DNA from: Candidatus Omnitrophota bacterium
GTDB lineage: Bacteria; Omnitrophota; Gorgyraeia; 2-02-FULL-51-18; JAGOUK01
Assembly (NCBI GenBank): GCA_020058965.1
Contig: JAGVCY010000275.1
Location: 1-10,465 of the forward strand
Direction: 5' to 3'
DNA: 10,465 nucleotides
Part shown: one piece after another, positions 5,750 to 10,465 of the stretch
Layout of the letters: each line of letters opens with the position of its first letter
Numbering within the stretch: the first letter of the stretch is position 1
Translations under genes and position numbers: made by a program
The notes under the pieces: model-generated
Told to the model about the DNA's origin: nothing
Databases searched by the model: none
The model's input: the letters and a program-made list of their open reading frames with translations, nothing else

Positions 5750-5755
5750 TTTATA
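5750..5755 (-). promoter_or_regulatory. Weak candidate -10 box (TATAAA) before the DHH phosphoesterase
   Basis: TATAAA on the minus strand ends 9 nt before the ATG at 5740, a geometry similar to the TATAAT boxes at 102-107 and 2558-2563. It is one mismatch from consensus, sits in the short gap after the receiver gene, and has no clear -35 partner. It is noted because the gene otherwise lacks a ribosome binding site. Confidence 0.2.
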
Positions 5756-5758
5756 AGT

Positions 5759-6145
5759 TCACGCGGCCTGGGGCGGACAATTTAAAAACTTAGAGACCAG
5801 CGCGATGAGATCTTTTTGTCCGAAGAGCTTTGGCAAAACCCCGTCGGCCAATCGGTCGGCAAAAAGCTTGTTGGCCAGCGCCTGATTGACCGAACACACG
5901 ATCACCGGCACATCCCGGATGTCGAGCGTCAGTCTCAGCTCCTTCAAGAATTCATCTCCGTTCATGATCGGCATCAGAATATCCAGCAGGATCAGGTCCG
6001 GCTTGCATGCGTGCACGGCTTCCAAGCCCTGGCGGCCGTTGTAGGTCTGAGTAAGCCGAACATCAAAGGACGCTTCAAGGATTTCCTTATAAATCGCCTG
6101 AATATCCTCGTCGTCCTCGACGATCAATATGTTTTTGGTTGCCAT
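5759..6145 (-). CDS. Stand-alone response-regulator receiver domain (CheY-like)
   Basis: The 128 residues form a single receiver domain with no output domain. The acidic pocket is EDD (10-12), the phospho-acceptor is Asp55 in LILLDILMP, the switch residue is Ser85 in VIVCS, and the conserved Lys is Lys106 in the LPK motif. All catalytic positions are filled, so it should accept phosphate from a histidine kinase. No kinase is encoded in the window. I chose the ATG at 6145 over the in-frame TTG immediately before it; an AGGGA lies close upstream as a weak Shine-Dalgarno sequence. It lies 17 bp after the helix-turn-helix gene and 18 bp before the DHH gene, so it is probably co-transcribed. A single-domain regulator could act by protein contact, possibly with the neighbouring helix-turn-helix protein; that is speculative. 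Confidence 0.92.
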   Translation of the reverse strand: MATKNILIVEDDEDIQAIYKEILEASFDVRLTQTYNGRQGLEAVHACKPDLILLDILMPIMNGDEFLKELRLTLDIRDVPVIVCSVNQALANKLFADRLADGVLPKLFGQKDLIALVSKFLNCPPQAA

Positions 6146-6162
6146 CAATCCCTGCGGTTCCG

Positions 6163-6813
6163 CTAGTCCCGGTTAAGCTCTTTTTCGGCGGCTTGAACGA
6201 CCTCGTCCAGCGTGTCGATCAGCCGCGGGGGCAAAAACTTGTTGGCCATCGCTTCAAGCCTAAAGCCCTCCAGCTGACGGACGAATGACTTCAAAAACTT
6301 CTGACGGCGTTCCGCTCGGACCTCGTCCGGCTTTTTCTGGGGACCGCTATCCGACAACATGCGCAGCTCTTTGCGGACATCGGCCGGCTCGCGCGCGTCG
6401 TCCAGCACCTGCTTGCGGATCTTCCGGTATTGCGTCTCGTCGAACTTCTTATTGTTCTTCGCCAGTCGCAGCAAATTGACCGATTCCAGGTCGGGGTGTT
6501 TGTCTTCGGGCTCCACCTGGCCGCGCACCCGCTCAATATAGGAAGGCTCTTCCGTCTCCAAAAAATGATACGACTTAAGGAGCTTGGCCGCGGTCGGCTG
6601 TTTGATGCCGAGCTCCTTGGTGCAATAACCCTCAAAAGTGATAAAGCCCCACTCGATATAAAGCTTGTCGCGATGGCAGGCAAAAAGCGCCTCGCCGAGC
6701 TCGATCCAGCTGGTCTTGAACCGTCGGCAGGTTTCGAGCACGCGGTACCGGTACGACGAGTCGTCAAGCGTCTGCAATTTTTCTTCAATGCGGGTTAAGG
6801 ACTTGGACTTCAT
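6163..6813 (-). CDS. Uncharacterised protein with a putative helix-turn-helix segment
   Basis: A 216-residue soluble, charged protein that I cannot assign to a named family. Around residues 57-86 the sequence FEGYCTKELGIKQPTAAKLL reads like a helix-turn-helix: a helix, a Gly turn, then a recognition-like helix. The N-terminal part (20-56) and C-terminal half (about 120-216) look helical and rich in Lys, Arg and Glu, with possible coiled-coil stretches. Its ATG overlaps the ispH TGA as ATGA, so translation is coupled to ispH. A GAGGAG lies about 11 nt upstream. The receiver gene follows 17 bp downstream. DNA binding is plausible but unproven, and the target is unknown. Confidence 0.75.
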   Translation of the reverse strand: MKSKSLTRIEEKLQTLDDSSYRYRVLETCRRFKTSWIELGEALFACHRDKLYIEWGFITFEGYCTKELGIKQPTAAKLLKSYHFLETEEPSYIERVRGQVEPEDKHPDLESVNLLRLAKNNKKFDETQYRKIRKQVLDDAREPADVRKELRMLSDSGPQKKPDEVRAERRQKFLKSFVRQLEGFRLEAMANKFLPPRLIDTLDEVVQAAEKELNRD

Positions 6814-8000
6814 GCGGTTAAGTACTCCTCTACGCGGGCAATGACTTTTTCGATGAGGACATCCGGCGTGGACGCCCCGGTGCCGATGCCGACGGTTTTA
6901 ATATTTCGTTTGAGCCAGTCGCTGGATGTGCGAATTTGAAGGCTGGTCGGGTCCAGATGTTGAACCATGGCGCTGTCCGTCAGATCCTCGGGCCCGCGCA
7001 CATGAAAAGTCGGGAAGCGCAGGGACGCGATCTCGGACAGATGCGTCGTATTGGACGAGTTGAACCCGCCGATCACAAGAACGAGATCTAACGGCTCCTC
7101 GAGCAGTTGGAACAGCGCGTCCTGCCGTTCCTGAGTCGCTGAGCAGATCGTGTCGTACTTCATAAAATGGTCATCCGGTTTTGCGCCGGCAAAAACAGCC
7201 GCGTAGGACGCCTTGAGGAATTCCTGAATCTCGAGCGTTTCGGACTTGAGCATCGTCGTTTGGCTCGCGATGCCGATGCGCTTCAGGTGAAGCTCAGGAT
7301 TAAACCCCGAGGATGCCTTCTTCACGTATTTTTTCATAAAATCTTCGGACGAGATCTCTTTTTTGACGAACCGCTCGATGTCGCGGGCTTCCTCGTGGTT
7401 GCGGATGATCAAAAAGTGCCATCCGAACTTGGTCGCTTGGCTTGCCGTGGCTTGGGTTTCTTCATGATCCCAGATGCCGTGAATGATGGAGGTGTACTGG
7501 TTCTGCGCGTACTTCTCGACGCGCTTCCAGACGAGCACGATCGCGCCGCAGGTCGTGTCGACGACCATCACGTTCTTGGCCTTCAGCTGTTCCACATCGC
7601 GGTGCTTGGAACCGAAGGCCGCGATGACGACGATATCGTCCTTGGTCAGATCGTCCAGGATCAGCTGGTTATCGGCCGAACGGTTGAGCACGACGACATG
7701 CTTTTCCTTCAAGTCCTGATTGACTTTGGGATTGTGGATCACATCATGCGTCAAAAAGATGCGGCGGTCCGGAAAACGCTTCACCGTCTCAAACGCCATG
7801 TCGATGGACTTTTCGACGCCGTAGCAAAAACCGAAGTGCGTCGGGATGCGGTAGGTGATGCCGGTGCGGTCGGAGACGAACCGGCCTCCGTTTTCGATCA
7901 TCTTTTTGACAAACTCGGAACCGTAAACGGAATGCTGGCGGTCCAGCACTTCGCCGAAGTCCATCATTTTTGAAAGATACTTTTTTTCGGTGTTTTGCAT
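6810..8000 (-). CDS. ispH: 4-hydroxy-3-methylbut-2-enyl diphosphate reductase, long cyanobacterial/plant-like type
   Basis: This iron-sulfur enzyme makes IPP and DMAPP in the final step of the MEP isoprenoid pathway. The three cluster-binding cysteines are present: Cys59 in HFGFCYGVEKS, Cys151 in DTTCGAIV and Cys286 in TICSATQERQ. Substrate-site motifs are HNPKVN (about 89-94), HGIWDHEETQATAS (174-187, with HEET replacing the GHPEVEGT of E. coli-type enzymes), SQTTMLKSET, GGFNSSNTTHL and GTGASTPD. At 396 residues it is about 80 longer than E. coli IspH, and its HEET-ATAS motif is that of cyanobacterial and plant enzymes. The start codon directly abuts the stop of the MORN-repeat gene, with no Shine-Dalgarno sequence. 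Its stop overlaps the next start by 4 nt. The upstream synthase gene would use its products. Confidence 0.95.
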   Translation of the reverse strand: MQNTEKKYLSKMMDFGEVLDRQHSVYGSEFVKKMIENGGRFVSDRTGITYRIPTHFGFCYGVEKSIDMAFETVKRFPDRRIFLTHDVIHNPKVNQDLKEKHVVVLNRSADNQLILDDLTKDDIVVIAAFGSKHRDVEQLKAKNVMVVDTTCGAIVLVWKRVEKYAQNQYTSIIHGIWDHEETQATASQATKFGWHFLIIRNHEEARDIERFVKKEISSEDFMKKYVKKASSGFNPELHLKRIGIASQTTMLKSETLEIQEFLKASYAAVFAGAKPDDHFMKYDTICSATQERQDALFQLLEEPLDLVLVIGGFNSSNTTHLSEIASLRFPTFHVRGPEDLTDSAMVQHLDPTSLQIRTSSDWLKRNIKTVGIGTGASTPDVLIEKVIARVEEYLTA

Positions 8001-9104
8001 TTATGAAATTAGCTTCTTCAGTTGGTTGATGTAAGCATGTGCTTTAGAGATCTTCTTAATTCTACCCTTGTCATAGACTTTTTCTTCAGCGATAATTCCA
8101 TTCCTATACAACCGAAATGTGCCGTCGAAGCAGCCGTTAACAAATTCTCCTTCTGCTTTCAACACACCCTTTTCGTCATAATCTTTCGAAGTGCCATGGG
8201 GCTTTCCATTTTTAAATTGCATTTGGGAACGCAACTGACCGTTTTCATAGTAATCTTTGGATAAGCCTTCAATTTTATGGTCTTTGTAGGGAATCTCGGA
8301 TTGAATGTCGCCATTTGGATAATGAGTTTTTTCTATCCCATCCTTTTTATCCTGATAAAGAATATTATTTTTATCGTCCCACCTACCATTTAGATAATTC
8401 CACTCGTAGACAATACTTCCGTTCTCATTAAAATACTTATACCAACCGTGGAGGTTATCAGATTTATAACCTACCTCACAATACAAAGCTCCACTTTCAT
8501 AATATATTCTTGAACGGCCATCGAGAGAGCCTTTACGAATAGACCATTCGCTCGCCAATTTATTATTCTGATAATATTGCTTTACAATGCCGTCAACACT
8601 TCCATTTTTATAGGGTCTTTCCATTTTTAAAGAGCCATTTTCGTAGAATTCTTTTGCAATCCCGATGGGCAGGCCATCTTTAAACTCCGCTATAGCGGCA
8701 ATTTGACCGCCAGGATAATATGCGCACATACGCCCCTGTAGCTTCTCGTTTTTAAAATTTGCCTCGGATTCTAGTTCACCAGTTTCGTAGTATTTTTTTG
8801 CTGGGCCATTTAATTTATTTTGGGCGTATGTCATTTCCTCGGCCACAGCTACGCCTGAAGGAAAGTACCTTTTAGTGACCCTTTCTTTTTTTCCATCCAA
8901 ATAATTTATTTCCCACTCTAATTTTCCGTCCTTGCCGTAAGTCTTGGAAATACCATTCAGATGTCCGTTATCATATCGCCACTCCGCCTTCAATCGACCA
9001 TCGGGATAAGATTGCTTTCGAATCTTAATCTGGTCGGCATAAGCCGCAGGAATGAGACACACCAGAATACCGATTACTAAAGCAAGTTGGTTGAATTTTT
9101 TCAT
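8001..9104 (-). CDS. Secreted MORN_2/YwqK-type repeat protein
   Basis: A 367-residue protein with a clear signal peptide: Lys-rich start, hydrophobic stretch LALVIGILVCLIPAA, and likely cleavage near AYADQ (about 23). The rest consists of roughly 13-14 tandem units of 22-25 residues with the pattern YYxNGxLxxExxYKNGxxxG (for example EFYENGSLKMERPYKNGSVD). These are MORN_2 (YwqK-like) repeats. Databases often label such proteins 'toxin-antitoxin system YwqK family antitoxin', but nothing here shows a toxin partner, and the export signal argues for an envelope or extracellular role. One unit near 225-245 is degenerate. Base composition is distinctly AT-richer than in all neighbouring genes, suggesting recent acquisition. 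It follows the synthase stop by 43 bp and directly abuts ispH. No Shine-Dalgarno sequence is evident. Confidence 0.85.
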   Translation of the reverse strand: MKKFNQLALVIGILVCLIPAAYADQIKIRKQSYPDGRLKAEWRYDNGHLNGISKTYGKDGKLEWEINYLDGKKERVTKRYFPSGVAVAEEMTYAQNKLNGPAKKYYETGELESEANFKNEKLQGRMCAYYPGGQIAAIAEFKDGLPIGIAKEFYENGSLKMERPYKNGSVDGIVKQYYQNNKLASEWSIRKGSLDGRSRIYYESGALYCEVGYKSDNLHGWYKYFNENGSIVYEWNYLNGRWDDKNNILYQDKKDGIEKTHYPNGDIQSEIPYKDHKIEGLSKDYYENGQLRSQMQFKNGKPHGTSKDYDEKGVLKAEGEFVNGCFDGTFRLYRNGIIAEEKVYDKGRIKKISKAHAYINQLKKLIS

Positions 9105-9147
9105 CGGGTTATGTCTTAGCTCTTAAGGATTTTTCAGTTTTTTCACC

Positions 9148-10029
9148 TTACGATGACGCTCTATTTTGCAAACTTTCCGTGATGGCTGTTTTGTCGGACG
9201 GGGTCAGGATCGTCTGGGCCTTGAGCGACTGTCGCGGGTCGGCCAGGATCTTTTCGAGCAGGCGGTGATAGGCCGCCCACATGACCTTGACGCACGGCCG
9301 GCTGTCGGATTCGAGGTATTCTAGTACTTCCCATCCCGATTTAAAATATTCTTCACACCGCGCGCCTTCAAATCGATAAAACGCTTCGAGCTTGGCCGGG
9401 TCGCAGGCACCGGATACGACCGACTCGGGCGTGAGGCCAAATTGCGTGAAGTCCTCGAGTGGCAGATACACGCGGCCGCGTTCCAAATCTTCCGACACAT
9501 CGCGCAAAATATTAGTCAGCTGAAACGCGAAGCTCAGGTCCCGGCCGTGCTTCAAAACGCGCGGATCCGCCTTGAATCCGTACACCGGCAGCGAAACCTT
9601 CGCGATGCTCGTCGCCACCAAGTCGCAGTAACCGGTAAGCGTTTTAAAATCAGGGTACCGCTTAAATTCCTGGTCCCGCACACAACCGTCGACCAACTCC
9701 TGAAACCCATCCCGCGGGATCGGGTACCGCTTGAGCACATCCAAAAGCGCCGCGCTGATCGGATGCGTGGCCTCGCCCTTCCGGTACACGCGGTCAAGCT
9801 CTTCCGTCCAGCGGCCAAGCAGCGCGCGCGGATCACCCGCGCCGGTTCCGTCTCCGGCCTCGTCCGACACATCGTCCACAAACCTGCAAAACGCGTACAC
9901 GACATGGATCGCGCGCTTTTTATCTTCAGGGAGAAATTGGAAGCCCAGCGAAAAATTGGATTCCCGCTTGCGCATCAACGCTTCGCAGTACCGGTAGGCC
10001 TCATCAAGATTCAATGTTTCCGTCGCCAT
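9148..10029 (-). CDS. Squalene/phytoene synthase family protein (HpnD/CrtB-like)
   Basis: A 293-residue all-helical prenyltransferase that condenses two prenyl diphosphates head to head. Two Asp-rich, Mg-binding motifs are visible: DDVSD (52-56) within YAFCRFVDDVSDE, and DVSED (177-181) within NILRDVSEDLERGRVYLP. FSLGFQFLP near 26-34 is the usual N-terminal signature. Length suits presqualene diphosphate synthase (HpnD) or phytoene synthase (CrtB); I cannot separate them, though FCRFVDDVSDE seems slightly closer to HpnD. The start has an AAGGA Shine-Dalgarno sequence 8 nt upstream. The first 26 bp overlap the end of the FAD oxidoreductase gene in another frame, implying coupling. IspH lies two genes downstream and supplies the pathway's precursors. 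Confidence 0.9.
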   Translation of the reverse strand: MATETLNLDEAYRYCEALMRKRESNFSLGFQFLPEDKKRAIHVVYAFCRFVDDVSDEAGDGTGAGDPRALLGRWTEELDRVYRKGEATHPISAALLDVLKRYPIPRDGFQELVDGCVRDQEFKRYPDFKTLTGYCDLVATSIAKVSLPVYGFKADPRVLKHGRDLSFAFQLTNILRDVSEDLERGRVYLPLEDFTQFGLTPESVVSGACDPAKLEAFYRFEGARCEEYFKSGWEVLEYLESDSRPCVKVMWAAYHRLLEKILADPRQSLKAQTILTPSDKTAITESLQNRASS

Positions 10030-10465
10030 CCAAATCCTTGGGGTTCAAAACGAGTTGTCGGGATTTCCAGCCGGCGGACAGCGCGTCCGCGAGCAAAAGC
10101 CGCCATCCGGCCGGCGCATAAAATTTTTGTAAAAATGTCCGCAGGTCGCCGGAGCGGCGGGCCATCGCGATCAGAGCGGCGGGAACCCAGGGGCCGCCTT
10201 TTTCGTACAAAAAGCGGTTCCAGAGACTCACCTTTTGTTTGCCCTCCAGCGCGGATTTCCAAAGGGTATTGTACTCCAGATTTTGGGAAATGCTCCGCGC
10301 GGCCAGAAGCCCGCTGGTGAGCGCGTACCGGATGCCAAATCCAAATAAATAGTCCTGAAACCCCGCCGCCTCACCCGCCCAGATCACCCCGCCGGAGTTC
10401 AGCCCCGGCTTCAAAAAAAAGTTCGCCACCAGCTTCGCTTCCTCGCCCCCCTCGGGCTCAACCCC
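10004..10465 (-). CDS. C-terminal part of a FAD-dependent oxidoreductase, geranylgeranyl-reductase-like (5' end outside window)
   Basis: The frame is open from the window edge (VEPEGGEEAKLVANFFLKPG...) to a TGA at 10004-10006, about 153 codons. An internal GTG at 10427-10429 is not the start. The segment GGVIWAGEAAGFQDYLFGFG, followed by IRYALTSGLLAARSI, is the conserved second FAD-binding block of geranylgeranyl-reductase and related FAD monooxygenase-like proteins (pattern GDAAG...P..GEGI..A..SG..AA). Residues after it form the helical C-terminal part of that family. The N-terminal Rossmann GxGxxG cannot be checked. Its place before a prenyl synthase suggests it acts on isoprenoid chains (reduction or desaturation), but other substrates are possible. 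Confidence 0.75.
   Translation of the reverse strand, partial: GVEPEGGEEAKLVANFFLKPGLNSGGVIWAGEAAGFQDYLFGFGIRYALTSGLLAARSISQNLEYNTLWKSALEGKQKVSLWNRFLYEKGGPWVPAALIAMARRSGDLRTFLQKFYAPAGWRLLLADALSAGWKSRQLVLNPKDLDGDGNIES

Noticed and set aside
7167..7973. 268-codon open frame on the plus strand opposite ispH
   Set aside because: It mirrors the codons of ispH, whose three cluster cysteines and motifs are intact; no family features are seen in the antisense product.
8001..9104. Toxin-antitoxin module based on the YwqK-type repeats
   Set aside because: There is no adjacent toxin-like gene and the protein has an export signal; the repeats alone do not show antitoxin function.
9442..10320. 292-codon open frame on the plus strand opposite the prenyl synthase
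   Set aside because: It lies across two well-supported minus-strand genes and has no recognisable domain.

Overview
The window is a compact bacterial segment. Every supported gene lies on the minus strand, so transcription runs from high to low coordinates. Genes overlap or abut, the DNA is GC-rich (high fifties percent by eye), and there is one tRNA gene. No plasmid, phage or CRISPR genes were seen. The taxon cannot be fixed from sequence alone. A cyanobacterial/plant-type IspH, a squalene/phytoene synthase and a membrane acyl desaturase, with otherwise ordinary bacterial genes, would fit an uncultured Gram-negative-like lineage such as Omnitrophota or another PVC-like group. That placement is a low-confidence inference.

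Region 1 (10465 to 4745) reads as one long gene string. It starts with the C-terminal part of a geranylgeranyl-reductase-like FAD oxidoreductase (cut by the window edge) and a squalene/phytoene synthase. An AT-rich secreted MORN-type repeat protein follows, then IspH (last step of the MEP isoprenoid pathway), a helix-turn-helix protein of unknown function, a stand-alone receiver (CheY-like) protein, and a DHH-DHHA1 phosphoesterase of the NrnA type. Isoprenoid genes dominate the upstream half. The MORN-repeat gene looks like a later insertion.

Region 2 (4746 to 2924) begins with an imperfect palindromic repeat (copy A). It is followed by a coupled trio: a PHP-family histidinol-phosphatase, a VOC/glyoxalase-fold protein and a BCP/PrxQ peroxiredoxin. 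Region 3 (2923 to 2603) has no protein gene. It holds GC-rich short direct repeats, a second copy (B) of the same palindromic repeat family, and tRNA-Phe(GAA).

Region 4 (2563 to 1) is a tightly overlapped group: an RhlE-type DEAD-box RNA helicase with a Gly/Arg-rich tail, a cold-shock-domain protein and a delta-9-type acyl desaturase. A small, very basic protein of unknown function, cut by the left edge, follows. RNA unwinding, RNA chaperoning and membrane-lipid desaturation are the three classic arms of cold adaptation, so this looks like a dedicated cold-response operon. The helicase tail and the cold-shock gene share about 161 bp in different frames. TATAAT boxes sit only 7-8 nt before the helicase and small-protein start codons, which suggests leaderless mRNAs.

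The most notable observations are the cold-adaptation operon with its dual-coding overlap, the two repeat copies whose stems differ in sequence but keep their pairing, and the AT-rich MORN-repeat gene placed between isoprenoid genes.
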